A DNA stretch of 64,000 nt. Source: PXAP01 sp046483315 (GTDB taxonomy: Bacteria > Bacteroidota > Bacteroidia > Bacteroidales > PUMT01). A program made the translations under genes and the position numbers. Below, in pieces: positions 40,401 to 48,963 of this stretch (position 1 is its first letter; every line of letters begins with the position of its first letter). Under the pieces are notes generated by a model. It saw nothing but the letters and a program-made list of their open reading frames with translations. It made no database searches and was not told the origin of the DNA. The stretch covers positions 1 through 64,000 of the forward strand of contig JAWODJ010000026.1 of assembly GCA_046483315.1 (NCBI GenBank), read 5' to 3'.

Positions 40401-40895
40401 ATTGAGAATACTCTTGCAGAAAATGAGATATTTATTAACACCGAATTGAATAAGTACGTCTCAACCCAGACAGCACCATCTTACCAGTGGTATAATGATG
40501 GTTTTCCCATTCCGGGTGAAACCGGCAGGACACTTGACAGAGGAGGAGATTACACAGGGGAGATCAGGGTGCTGCTTGCCGATGATAAATGTAACCGGTT
40601 TTCTGAGAAGCTGGTTGTAAGTGTAAATGAGACATACCTGCCGGAAGAAACTCTTTTAATATATCCCAATCCGGTTGACAATCTGCTCAATATTGAATTC
40701 TCACATTCATATATCGGTCCGCTGTTAATTGAGTTTATTGAAATTTCCGGTAAGGTGATTCACTCATCCGTGCAGCAGAAATCTGATGTGGTATATATTA
40801 CCAGTGTGTCCCCGGTCAGCTGGCCCTCCGGTATTTATCTTCTGAGGATCCTGGCAGGGCGGCAGGTCATTGTGAAAAACATTATTAAGAAATAG
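37443..40895 (+). CDS. Secreted S8 subtilase with PKD domain and T9SS sorting tail
   Basis: An 1150-residue secreted protease. The signal peptide is 1-21. The subtilase triad is Asp124 (GVWDAGI), His151 (DDHATHVTG) and Ser350 (SSGTSMAAP). A beta-sandwich follows the catalytic domain, then a long beta-rich region with repeats of VESEELRV-like strands. A PKD domain (ITSWFWDFGDN, about 935-985) is next. The last 75 residues, starting LLIYPNPVDNLLNIEF and ending in VKNIIKK, are a type A sorting domain for type IX secretion. It should be released or anchored at the surface, making peptides for import. It follows the SusD-like genes on the same strand. Confidence 0.92.
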   Translation: MTRIIITLLLFFSISFTGVSQKGFAVSSASEERLQIISRQHKTEYEQRKNEALEYAVMHQIPVKRKLDDGRVMELQYIDKNGLPVYHTTFNAVAAFTVSTHRLHPEGELGLNLTGSNYRAGVWDAGIADTAHQEFYQRITSKDSYDEPDDHATHVTGTIAAEGVNSDARGMAFGADIISYDWNNYKSDIAKEAADGMLITNHSYGIKLGWTREDGEWEWNGDPDADEDYRFGFYNTFHSRSLDEIAYNAPGLLMVWSAGNSRTGDGDGTREPNGPYDCIGPEAIAKNVLAVGAVNKISAGYNDASDVKMTSFSSWGPSDDGRVKPDIVAPGQGLFSTLPDDGYGTSSGTSMAAPVVSGSLILLQEHFHNLNGHYMRSASLKGLVIHTAYDAGKSRGPDYSFGWGMLNTAAAADLISSDDGISVFVKELSLDEGEVYEFEIYSDGVSDITATLSWTDLPGTPPPADSINPPDLMLVNDLDIRITDEAGNIYYPWILNPDEPGDPAEKGDNFRDNVEKILIENPEPRKYTVTVSHKNDLAAGSQDFSLVFSSSLGQPPGQTSLYWIGGDGDWNDPFGWSLSSGGEPADILPDSDINVVIDENSFSDPSHMLSLGSDADCRSFSWLAKEGNGIAFNGYDISVYADFTLSGGIFGVNDRGSFIFRGLSGKINTGNNMGDALRFVFDNEDGEWELVSNLKVESLVLKAGDVLLSFKDIYTGSFTVEGEESKFVDLSGSDLYLFTNFDLTGENLRVESEELRVIVNLTEKESMAIFRAENIKLAGVEIISGTFTMVGDNDIGRLVNSSVLHLLGSNLVSRLILEKGSETWLDGGSVQAVSGFEVESSSDSIVMLHSLSAESAKIIYPDYIKLCFDYMDIYNVEADGAAVYSAGENSLLTGNTSGWKTGPCEDILFAGFDVKYPCVHSLTNFIDRSEGDITSWFWDFGDNTVPGDTSVSRNPVYTYSYPGEYDIILTISNPDDFTSLRREITIIENTLAENEIFINTELNKYVSTQTAPSYQWYNDGFPIPGETGRTLDRGGDYTGEIRVLLADDKCNRFSEKLVVSVNETYLPEETLLIYPNPVDNLLNIEFSHSYIGPLLIEFIEISGKVIHSSVQQKSDVVYITSVSPVSWPSGIYLLRILAGRQVIVKNIIKK

Positions 40896-40917
40896 GTTTC
40901 CTTTTTACCGCCTGTTC

Positions 40918-40952
40918 AAAAAAACTTCCTGACGGTGATCTGCTTCAGGAAG
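40918..40952 (-). terminator. Intrinsic terminator of the saccharopine dehydrogenase-like gene
   Basis: On the minus strand CTTCCTGA pairs with TCAGGAAG and is followed by seven Ts. The first arm includes the stop codon of the gene at 40945. Confidence 0.7.
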
Positions 40953-42291
40953 CCGGAGTTATGAATTCACTTTCAGGAAGTCCGAATTCCTCTGACATGC
41001 TGATGCCCATTTCTCCAAGCCTGTTGAGAACAGGGTTGTAGATTTCCGGGATAACCGGGATATGTACTCCTTTGGCCTTTATTTTGTTGTTCAGTATCAT
41101 CTCAACCCCGATGGCTGCAGGCAGGGCGACGGTACGTGCTACTGAAGTACCGGTGGCAGGCGTTCCGTAATCGAGCATGGTTGATTTAATTACCTCTTTT
41201 TTGCCGTTGGGCCAGGACGCAAGGAAAATATGCTGCATGGCAACCATGTCGGTTTCTTCTTCTCCAAGCATCATTTTATCTATCATCAGATCGGAAACTA
41301 CCTCAAAAACAGAATCAGTTCCCCGGTTCATGGACCTGTCATCAAAAAGTCCCAACCACTCCATGGCATTTACCGGAAGTGAGTCAGGTTTAATATTGAG
41401 GCGTGAGGCTACCTTATCCTTGATATCAGATGAGTTATCCACACCGGCCATCATTGCTGTCATCTCCGAATAAGTTTTACCTGTAAAATCCTTTTTTTCA
41501 TCCGAGATGAGTCTGAGCCGTTTCATGGCATGCATGATTTCACACCAGCCGGGATGACGAAATGTCCCTCTTACCATGGTTTGAGTTTCCGGTATTCCAT
41601 AGAGCTCAATATAGGGAAGAGAATCGCGGTTGGGGTATACCTCCAGAATTCCTGTACCGGGAAAGTCGACTTTAAGAGGGTTTTTAAAAAGCTCTTCAGT
41701 CGGAACAGTAACAATTTTTCCATTCCTGAGAAACCGGCCGCTGTTGTTGCCGGCCATAATAACACCCTTCGGACTCCAAGAGAATTTATATTTAAAAGGG
41801 TTATCGTCTGCCCCTTTTGCAGGCAAAGCACCGCAAATAGAGTAAAATCCTTCTATTTTCCCGTTTTTCCCATGAACATTGTCAATTATTCGCATGGCAG
41901 ACATATGGTCAATGCCGGGATCAAGTCCGAGTTCATTAAGGATCATGATCCCTGCCTCCCTGGCCTGTTTGTCAAGGGCCTGCATTTCTGGTTTAACGTA
42001 GGAGGTGGTTACCATATTTTTTTTGTGCCTGAGGCAGTACCTGGCAACAAGCGGGTGATTTGCCCATGGAAGGAGACTGACTGTCAGGTCATTATCAGCA
42101 ACCATTTTATCCAGTCCGGCCTCATTGTCTGCAGTCCATGCTATAGCTTTTCCATTGGGATGATTTCCAATCATAGCTTCAGCCTTTGACCTGGTGCGTG
42201 TTGCTACGGTAACTTTTATCTTATTATTCAGAAGATAGGTGACAATTGGTTTAACTACCATTCCTGCCCCCAGTATCAGTACTTTATGCAT
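40945..42291 (-). CDS. Saccharopine dehydrogenase-like (Lys9-type) oxidoreductase
   Basis: A 448-residue NAD(P) oxidoreductase. The N-terminal Rossmann motif is GAGMVVKPIVTYLL, close to eukaryotic saccharopine reductases. LNELGLDPGIDHM follows, and then the saccharopine dehydrogenase C-terminal domain (SICGALPAKGADDNPFKYKFSW in part). It is a stand-alone Lys9-type protein, not fused to lysine-ketoglutarate reductase. It may act in lysine breakdown or in a related carboxyalkyl-amine step; no partner gene lies next to it. It is cytosolic. The gene ends in its own terminator. Confidence 0.85.
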   Translation of the reverse strand: MHKVLILGAGMVVKPIVTYLLNNKIKVTVATRTRSKAEAMIGNHPNGKAIAWTADNEAGLDKMVADNDLTVSLLPWANHPLVARYCLRHKKNMVTTSYVKPEMQALDKQAREAGIMILNELGLDPGIDHMSAMRIIDNVHGKNGKIEGFYSICGALPAKGADDNPFKYKFSWSPKGVIMAGNNSGRFLRNGKIVTVPTEELFKNPLKVDFPGTGILEVYPNRDSLPYIELYGIPETQTMVRGTFRHPGWCEIMHAMKRLRLISDEKKDFTGKTYSEMTAMMAGVDNSSDIKDKVASRLNIKPDSLPVNAMEWLGLFDDRSMNRGTDSVFEVVSDLMIDKMMLGEEETDMVAMQHIFLASWPNGKKEVIKSTMLDYGTPATGTSVARTVALPAAIGVEMILNNKIKAKGVHIPVIPEIYNPVLNRLGEMGISMSEEFGLPESEFITPAS

Positions 42292-42585
42292 ATCTGCAAC
42301 TTTAAGAAGGGTTCTTACCAGTGTTGTATGATTTGACGAAAATAAGCAGATTTAATTATCAAATTAATGATTAGAATCATACCGTTTACAAAATTCTTAT
42401 GTTTTTCTGAGCCAGCCGGCATCAGGGCAATCAATCCGCTGACAGTCGCTGTATCGGCTATTCTGTTGGCGCCCTGAACACTGGTCCATTCTCCGGGAGG
42501 CACTCCATCGGTGCCTGCCTTCATAGCGCATTTATCATGTTAAATACTGATCTGTTTGAAATGAGAACAATCTTTTGACATTACA

Positions 42586-43362
42586 TTAGAACTTCTCAAA
42601 TACACCCAGTCCGAACAGGGCAAAATCATATTTCACCGGATCCTTTTTATCGAATGTCCGTAATTTCCCTGTGAGTTCTTCCACGGCCTTCCAGTCATCC
42701 TGCCTGCGCTGCAGAAGTCCCAGTTTCCTGGAAACATTACCTGTATGAACATCCAGGGGTATACGAAGGTCATCTGTTCTTATTCTGTTCCATATTCCAA
42801 AATCCACACTGTTTTTGTCTTTTCTGACCATCCATCTCAGGAACATGTTTATTCTTTTGGCTGATGAGCCTGCAGCAGGATTTGATATATGCCTGGTCGT
42901 TCTTCCGGGTTGGGAAACAGAGAGGAAAAGATCCCTGAATCTGCAGATGGAATGAAAGACAGATCTCTCTTTAAGGTATAGTGACTCAAAAACATTTCTA
43001 AGGCCTCCATGATTCCGGTATATATTCTGAAGTGACCGCAGGAAATATGCCAGGTCTTCTCCGTTGAATGTCCGGTGTTTGAAATTCCTGATAGCTTCAA
43101 TATCAGGTATAGTGGCCTGCATGATAAATTCTGAGGGGGAATTATCCATCAGATCCATCATAAGGCGGGCATTCTTTATGATAGTTTTTCGCTGTCCCCA
43201 CGCAATAATAGCCGATAAAAAAGCCGATATCTCAATATCCGGCTCATTTGAAAACATATGGGGGATACTTACCGGATCTGATTCAATAAAACCAGGACAA
43301 TTATACTGCCGGTATTTTTCTTCAAGAAAATCTTTAAGCATGTTTTCCGGTATACCTGACAT
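42586..43362 (-). CDS. TIGR02757 family protein (DUF2400)
   Basis: A 258-residue protein of a conserved bacterial family of unknown function. The signature SNPAAGSSAKRINMFLRWMVR (in part) followed by VDFGIWNRI and DVHTGNVSRKLGLL is diagnostic as I remember the family. The pattern resembles helix-hairpin-helix DNA-glycosylase folds, but no activity is established. It is cytosolic. It is the last gene of the secDF-tatA-antiporter-lolD series, 27 bases after lolD. Confidence 0.85.
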   Translation of the reverse strand: MSGIPENMLKDFLEEKYRQYNCPGFIESDPVSIPHMFSNEPDIEISAFLSAIIAWGQRKTIIKNARLMMDLMDNSPSEFIMQATIPDIEAIRNFKHRTFNGEDLAYFLRSLQNIYRNHGGLRNVFESLYLKERSVFHSICRFRDLFLSVSQPGRTTRHISNPAAGSSAKRINMFLRWMVRKDKNSVDFGIWNRIRTDDLRIPLDVHTGNVSRKLGLLQRRQDDWKAVEELTGKLRTFDKKDPVKYDFALFGLGVFEKF

Positions 43363-43389
43363 ATGCGGAGTATATGGTTTTACCGATCT

Positions 43390-44055
43390 TTATCTGCGTT
43401 TTTCATCCACAATTTTTCCGTCATGCATTGTCAGGCACCTGTCGGCCATTTCTGCAAGCTGAAGGTCGTGTGTCACAATAACTATTGTCTGGTTGAACTT
43501 TTTTCTGAGTGAAAAAAACAGGTTGTGCAGTTCATTTTTATTTGTGGAATCAAGATTTCCTGATGGTTCATCGGCAAGCAGTACGGCGGGTTCATTGATC
43601 AGGGCTCTTGCAACAGCCACCCTCTGCTGTTCTCCTCCCGACAGCTCCTTTGGTTTGTGATCCATACGGCTGTTGAGTTTCATGAAACCAAGGATCTCCT
43701 TTGCTTTTTCTTCAGCTTCACCGGCGGGTATTTTTGCAATATACGCGGGCATGCAGACGTTTTCGAATGCCGTAAACTCAGGCAAAAGATGATGGAACTG
43801 AAATACAAAGCCGATGTTTCTATTCCTGAAGCCCGCCAGCTGCCTGTCTGTCAGCGACCTGTAATCAGTTTTATTGATTGTCACTTTCCCTTTATCAGGT
43901 TTGCTCAGTGTGCCAAGGATCTGCAGGAAAGTGGTTTTTCCGGCACCGCTGGCACCTACTATTGAGATAACTTCTGCTTTGTTCACGAAAAGGTCGATAT
44001 CTTTCAAAACCTGAAGTTGTCCGAATGACTTGCTTATCTTTTCTGCCTTTATCAT
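43390..44055 (-). CDS. lolD: LolD-like ABC transporter ATP-binding protein
   Basis: A 221-residue ABC ATPase from Met 44055; the frame is open to 44109 but that would overlap the antiporter gene. Walker A is GASGAGKT (34-41), the signature is LSGGEQQRVAVARAL, Walker B is VLLADEPSGNLD, and the H-loop is VTHD. The MacB/LolD subgroup is shown by IGFVFQFHHLLPEFTAFENV (in part). It should power lipoprotein release with a LolC/E-type permease such as the one at 7763-9007. It could equally serve the ATPase-less MacB-like permease at 51668-53041. Confidence 0.88.
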   Translation of the reverse strand: MIKAEKISKSFGQLQVLKDIDLFVNKAEVISIVGASGAGKTTFLQILGTLSKPDKGKVTINKTDYRSLTDRQLAGFRNRNIGFVFQFHHLLPEFTAFENVCMPAYIAKIPAGEAEEKAKEILGFMKLNSRMDHKPKELSGGEQQRVAVARALINEPAVLLADEPSGNLDSTNKNELHNLFFSLRKKFNQTIVIVTHDLQLAEMADRCLTMHDGKIVDEKRR

Positions 44056-44080
44056 TGAAATTGCTTTAAAAATATGTTTT

Positions 44081-45025
44081 TCAGGCCGGGCTGAATGTTC
44101 CGAATACAATTAAAAGATACATAATATAAATCAGCAATAGTACGGAGCCTTTCCAGCGGTTTAGAAAGGCTTTGCCGTAGGGCAACATGAATACCAGCAA
44201 TAATAATGATAATGCCAGCATCCAGTGTATGTCAAATCTCATTTCAAAGCTTACAGGTATGCTTTTGATCATGCTGGTGACACCAAGGATGCCGAGAATA
44301 TTGAATATGTTTGAACCAATAATGTTTCCAATCGATATGTCGAGCTGTTTTTTAAATGCTGCCGTTAAAGAGGTGGCCAGCTCAGGTACGCTGGTTCCAA
44401 AGGCAATTATGGTGACTGAGATGACTCTTTCACTAACACCGAATCGGATTGCAATTGATTCAGCTCCGTCAACAAGCCAGGTGGCGCCAAAATAAAGGCC
44501 GGCGGATGAAACAATCAACAGAAGTATCGATACCGGTAAAGAATAGCGGGCTTTGTCAAATATATGCATGATACGTGATAATTCCAGCCTGGATTGCCTG
44601 ACCGACCATACAATGAATCCCAACAGTAATATAAAGAAGATGAATCCTTCAACAAATGAAAGTCTCCCGTTTACAGCGAACAGGTAAAAAAGAAAACTGG
44701 CAAGCATCATATACGGATAGTCAAACCGGACAGATGTTTTACTTACAGGAATTTTTATGATTATTGCCGTAAGGCCAAGAACAAGGGCAATATTGGAAAT
44801 ATTGGAGCCCAATACATTACCGATGGCAATATCGGGGTGGTTTTTCATGGCTGCACTGATACTTACTACCAGCTCGGGTGCAGAAGTACCCAGCGATATA
44901 ACCGTAACTCCAATGACAAGTGTGGAAATGCGGAAATGACTTGAAAGTGCTACCCCGCTTTTTACCAGCAAGTCTCCGCTGATTAGCAATATAATAAAAC
45001 CCAGGATCAGGAAGAAATAATCCAT
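44081..45025 (-). CDS. Calcium/sodium antiporter (CaCA family, YrbG-like)
   Basis: A 314-residue membrane protein with about ten transmembrane segments in two inverted repeats. Each repeat carries the alpha motif: GTSAPELVVSISAA with GSNISNIALVLG, and GTSVPELATSLTAA with GSNIFNILGILG. This is the K+-independent YrbG-type of the Ca2+:cation antiporter superfamily. It exchanges Ca2+ for Na+ across the inner membrane. It lies between tatA and lolD on the same strand, with 54- and 25-base gaps. Confidence 0.92.
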   Translation of the reverse strand: MDYFFLILGFIILLISGDLLVKSGVALSSHFRISTLVIGVTVISLGTSAPELVVSISAAMKNHPDIAIGNVLGSNISNIALVLGLTAIIIKIPVSKTSVRFDYPYMMLASFLFYLFAVNGRLSFVEGFIFFILLLGFIVWSVRQSRLELSRIMHIFDKARYSLPVSILLLIVSSAGLYFGATWLVDGAESIAIRFGVSERVISVTIIAFGTSVPELATSLTAAFKKQLDISIGNIIGSNIFNILGILGVTSMIKSIPVSFEMRFDIHWMLALSLLLLVFMLPYGKAFLNRWKGSVLLLIYIMYLLIVFGTFSPA

Positions 45026-45079
45026 ATGATGTCCTTTATGAAACCAGTGTAAAGGTATAATTAGACCTTAAGGGGAAAA

Positions 45080-45679
45080 TCAATTATTATTTACCTGGTC
45101 TTTGTCCTTATCAGGGACCTTCTCAGATTTTTTGCGAACCTTCGATTTGGTTTCAGTTCTTGCTTTCACCTGGCCCGTGTCTTTGTTTGTTTTATCCGGA
45201 TTTCTGCGATTTTCCGGTTTGCCTTCGGTTTTTTCTTTCACCTGGCCCGTGTCTTTATTTATTTTATCTGAATTTCTGCGATTTTCCGGTTTGCCTTCAG
45301 TTTTGTCTTTCACCTGGCTCTTGCCCTGATTCACTTCATCTTTATTTTCACTAATCTCCGGCCGATCTTCAATCTTTTCCTTCACCTCATCAATATCTTT
45401 CCGGATCTCATTTGTGTTTTCGCGGATCTCCGATGTGTCTTCAATTTTCTCTTTGACCTCGGTTATGTCTTTCCGGATCTCATTTGCGCTTTCGCGAATT
45501 CCGGAAGTGCTCTCATTCAGCTCTTTTTTTATGTCTTCGGTGGCCCTTTTGAATTCTTTCATTCCTTTGCCAAGCCCTTTGGCCAGCTCAGGTATCTTCT
45601 TGGATCCAAAAAGCAGAAGCACTACAATAAGGACAATGAATACTTCCGATCCGCTTATAAACAGTATGGCTGTCATCAT
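45080..45679 (-). CDS. tatA: TatA/E-type twin-arginine translocase subunit with repeat tail
   Basis: It forms the membrane pore component of the Tat pathway. From Met 45679 (199 residues) it has a short N-terminal membrane helix (about 11-24), the hinge FGSKKIPELAKGLGKGMKEFKRA (in part) and an amphipathic helix, as in all TatA proteins. The usual length is 60-90 residues; here a charged tail of about 140 residues follows. It contains five 24-residue repeats at 61-180, of the form I/N-R-x-N-x-x-E/K-I-x-K-D-x-x-x-V-K-x-K-x-E. The start is seven bases after the secDF stop, which supports Met 45679 over the upstream frame. A Tat substrate is in this window (19712-21181). Confidence 0.9.
   Translation of the reverse strand: MMTAILFISGSEVFIVLIVVLLLFGSKKIPELAKGLGKGMKEFKRATEDIKKELNESTSGIRESANEIRKDITEVKEKIEDTSEIRENTNEIRKDIDEVKEKIEDRPEISENKDEVNQGKSQVKDKTEGKPENRRNSDKINKDTGQVKEKTEGKPENRRNPDKTNKDTGQVKARTETKSKVRKKSEKVPDKDKDQVNNN
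45140..45499 (-). repeat. Five tandem 72-bp repeats inside tatA
   Basis: 360 bases encode five 24-residue units. The two central, more recent copies are near-identical in DNA around 45177-45320, and the two early copies share NEIRKDI-EVKEKIED. The unit is not a multiple of seven residues, so it is not a simple heptad coiled coil. Confidence 0.85.
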
Positions 45680-45686
45680 TTGGTTT

Positions 45687-48600
45687 TTATTTGCCTTTTT
45701 TAATTTTTTTAAGTCTTCCGATTGAATCAAAAACTACAGGTGTTGCAATAAACAAAGATGAATAGGTACCAATAATAACTCCAATTAATAAAGCAAAGAT
45801 AAATCCCCGGATCACTTCTCCGCCGAAAAGGAATATTGCCAGAAGCACAAAGAAGGTGCTCAGGGAGGTGCTGAAAGTACGGCTGAGCGTGCTGTTAAGT
45901 GCCAGGTTGTACACTTCGGTTCGTTCCCGTTTTGGGTAGAGCTTGAAATATTCACGGATCCGGTCGAACACTACCACAGTATCGTTTATGGAGTATCCTA
46001 CAACAGTAAGTATGGCAGCAATGAATGCCTGGTCTATCTCCAGTGAGAAAGGAAGTATTCCATAGGCGAGCGAGAATATACCAAGAACAATCAATACATC
46101 ATGGCCCACTGCCGTAACAGCACCAAGTCCGAATTGCCAGTTCTTGAACCTGATAAACATATAAAGGAACATGATGGCAAGGGCAAAGAAAATTGCCCAT
46201 ACGGCCTGCACCTTTATGTCATGGGCAATTGCAGGGCCGACTTTTTCTGATCTCTGTCGGTATTCGCTCATAAACTGATCGAATGACACGTCCTCACCCA
46301 GGAATGGCTGCAGCCCTTCAAACAGCAGCTCCTCTATTTCCTGGTCAACCTCAGGATCAGCTTCTTCAATCCTGTAGTTGGTGGATACCCTTATCTGATC
46401 ATCCCCTCCAAAGGTGATGACCGAGGTTCCTTCCCCGTAGACTTCGAAGAGTGAACTCTGTATCTCTGCTGTGTTTACATTTTCATCAAAACGTACAATG
46501 TATGTTCTTCCCCCGGTAAAATCTATTCCCTGGCTTAATCCCCTGGTAAACAAAGAGACAATTCCAATGGCAATTATTACCCCTGAGATAACATAAAAGA
46601 TCTTACGCTTTTCAATAAATTTTATATGAATATTCTTAAAAGCATTCTCGGTAATCCTGGTTGCAAAGGAGAGTGTTTTATTCCTGTCAAGGAACCAGAG
46701 AAAGATCAACCTTGTTATGAAAATGGCCGAAAACAGGGAGGTACATATACCTATTACCAGTGTTGTTGCGAAACCCTGTATCGGACCTGTTCCGAAAATA
46801 TAGAGGATAATACCAGTGAGCAGTGTCGTCACGTTTGCATCAATTATTGCAGAATAGGCATTCTTGTAGCCGTCTGATACAGCCAGACGCAAACCTTTAC
46901 CTGCACTAATCTCTTCCCTGATCCGTTCAAATATCAGTACATTGGCATCGACCGACATACCTATTGTCAGAACGATACCGGCAATACCGGGAAGTGTAAG
47001 TGTTGCCCCCAGTGAGGCAAGCACCCCCATAATGAAGAAAAGGTTCACCACAAGTGCTATGTCTGCTACCAGGCCTGCTTTCCTGCTGTAATATATAATC
47101 ATGTAAAGGAGAACTACCAAAAAGGCTATCAAAAAGGAACTCATGCCGGCATTGATAGCTTCCTGGCCGAGCGATGGTCCGACAATGGCTTCCTGTATAA
47201 TTCTTGCCGGTGCAGGCAGTGCACCTGATCTGAGAACGTTGGAGAGGTCCTGGGCTTCGGTAATGGAGAAGTCACCGGTAATCTGCGATCTGCCACCTGT
47301 TATTTCCTGGTCTACCCTTGGTGCGGAATAGACATAGTCGTCCAGGACAATTGCTATGGCCCTGCCAATATTTTCTTTGGTAAGCCTTGCCCATATCCTG
47401 GCTCCTTCGGCATTCATTGCCATGGTTACTTCGGCACTGGCCTGCGTCTGTCCGAATTCCACCCTTGCATCTGTAATAACATCCCCATCCAGCGGGGGCT
47501 GGCCGTCACGGCTTGTAACTTTTATTGCATGAAGCTCATAAAAGGATTCTGTATCATCATATCGCGGCGGTTTAACTCCCCAGAAAAACCGGAGATCACG
47601 CGGGAACAACTGACGAACCTGGGGTATGTTAAGGTATTCATTTACCCTGGCTGTATCGCGGTATTCAGCCACACCAATTACGGAACCTCCCATAAGCTGA
47701 CCATCCGGACCCACACTTGGGTTCAATATGCTGAATAAGGGAAATTCAGCGAGCATTTGTTCCGGAGCCATATCTTCGTCCAGCTCAGTAGTATCCCTGT
47801 CAAGCAGATCAAGCAATGACTCTTCCTGCGTGCCAGGTTCATCGGCAGGGAGCAGCTCGTCTTCAGTCCCTGGCCCGGGGGCTGTTGTTATTTCGGTTTG
47901 TTCATCAGGAGTCAATGCCCTTTGTGCCTCTTCTATCTCTTTAATGCGTTCGTTTGCCTCAACAAGGAAAGGATATATATCCTGGTTTTCGTATGTTTCC
48001 CAAAATTCCAGGTTGGCTGTACCCTGGAGCAGAGACCTTACTCTTTCGGGCTCTTTTATTCCCGGAAGTTCAACGAGGATACGTCCATGCGTTTCAAGTT
48101 TCTGAATATTTGGCTGGGAAACTCCAAAACGGTCGATACGGCTACGAAGAATATTAAAGGAATTGTCGATTGCCTTTTCTACTTCATCCCTGACCACGCT
48201 GAGTACTTCCTGATTGGTTGAGTTGTAACTGATCCTGTCCCGTAGTTCCACTGTACTGAAAATAGCTGCCAGTCGGGCATTTGGATCAACCGTTTCAAAG
48301 GCCCTGCCGAATAGTGTAATGAAATCTTCATTACTGGTTCTCTGGTATTCACGTGCAAGGTCAAGTGCTTTCACAAAGGTAGGGTCGCTGCTGTAATTGG
48401 AGAGAGCCCTGATTATTTCATACGAGGATACTTCAAGAGTTACGTTCATCCCACCCCTCAGATCAAGTCCGAGGTTTATTTCCCTTTCTTTAGCGTCTCT
48501 GTATGTAAACTGGCGTATTCCAAGAAAATTATATACAACCTCTCTCATCATTGAATCCAGGTAAGCTTCTTCTTTTACCGGATCTCCCTGTGCATAAACG

Positions 48601-48707
48601 GCTGCATCTTTTTCGACTTTACGTGTGACATATGTAAAAGTTAGCTGGTAAAAACTTACCAGCGCCAAAGCAATTGCCAGCAGTTTTACTGCTCCTTTGT
48701 TCTGCAT
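45687..48707 (-). CDS. secDF: Fused protein translocase SecDF
   Basis: It uses the proton gradient to aid Sec export. A 1006-residue single chain joins SecD (about 1-640, with a periplasmic insertion rich in Glu/Asp/Pro and ILRSRIDRFGVSQPNIQ in part) to SecF (about 680-1000). Conserved membrane motifs are visible in both halves: GMSVDANVLIFERIREE and YSINDTVVVFDRIREY. The GIDFTGG motif opens the SecF periplasmic part. The fusion is normal for Bacteroidota. It heads the operon with tatA, a Ca/Na antiporter, lolD and TIGR02757. Confidence 0.95.
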   Translation of the reverse strand: MQNKGAVKLLAIALALVSFYQLTFTYVTRKVEKDAAVYAQGDPVKEEAYLDSMMREVVYNFLGIRQFTYRDAKEREINLGLDLRGGMNVTLEVSSYEIIRALSNYSSDPTFVKALDLAREYQRTSNEDFITLFGRAFETVDPNARLAAIFSTVELRDRISYNSTNQEVLSVVRDEVEKAIDNSFNILRSRIDRFGVSQPNIQKLETHGRILVELPGIKEPERVRSLLQGTANLEFWETYENQDIYPFLVEANERIKEIEEAQRALTPDEQTEITTAPGPGTEDELLPADEPGTQEESLLDLLDRDTTELDEDMAPEQMLAEFPLFSILNPSVGPDGQLMGGSVIGVAEYRDTARVNEYLNIPQVRQLFPRDLRFFWGVKPPRYDDTESFYELHAIKVTSRDGQPPLDGDVITDARVEFGQTQASAEVTMAMNAEGARIWARLTKENIGRAIAIVLDDYVYSAPRVDQEITGGRSQITGDFSITEAQDLSNVLRSGALPAPARIIQEAIVGPSLGQEAINAGMSSFLIAFLVVLLYMIIYYSRKAGLVADIALVVNLFFIMGVLASLGATLTLPGIAGIVLTIGMSVDANVLIFERIREEISAGKGLRLAVSDGYKNAYSAIIDANVTTLLTGIILYIFGTGPIQGFATTLVIGICTSLFSAIFITRLIFLWFLDRNKTLSFATRITENAFKNIHIKFIEKRKIFYVISGVIIAIGIVSLFTRGLSQGIDFTGGRTYIVRFDENVNTAEIQSSLFEVYGEGTSVITFGGDDQIRVSTNYRIEEADPEVDQEIEELLFEGLQPFLGEDVSFDQFMSEYRQRSEKVGPAIAHDIKVQAVWAIFFALAIMFLYMFIRFKNWQFGLGAVTAVGHDVLIVLGIFSLAYGILPFSLEIDQAFIAAILTVVGYSINDTVVVFDRIREYFKLYPKRERTEVYNLALNSTLSRTFSTSLSTFFVLLAIFLFGGEVIRGFIFALLIGVIIGTYSSLFIATPVVFDSIGRLKKIKKGK

Positions 48708-48759
48708 TTCTTATTTGATTTATAGATTATGATTATTTGTCAGCTCCAGATTTGTGGCG

Positions 48760-48767
48760 CAAATATA
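48760..48767 (-). promoter_or_regulatory. Putative -7 element for the secDF operon
   Basis: The minus strand reads TATATTTG followed by C, a perfect TAnnTTTG. It lies 53 bases before the secDF start. No clear -33 element is seen. Confidence 0.45.
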
Positions 48768-48963
48768 TCATTTTTTTTTGTAAAATTCGAGGATTAATGA
48801 TAATCATAATATGCCTTAAGCCTAAAACTTTAGAATTGTTTTTATATTTCAGGAGGGAGTTTTTTTGCTGTGTTTCAGACCCGGTTTTCCCGGCATTCCT
48901 GCCGTTATGACAACGACAGCTGATCCGGTGGTACGCTCATAGTCTCTGCCTGCACCTGAAATA

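Noticed and set aside
42315..42524. 69-codon frame in the gap between the saccharopine dehydrogenase-like gene and TIGR02757
   Set aside because: Its composition is like non-coding DNA and it has no recognisable feature beyond a short hydrophobic run; a small membrane protein is possible but unsupported.
45140..45499. Possible CRISPR-like array
   Set aside because: The repeats have no spacers and keep a reading frame; they are protein repeats in tatA.
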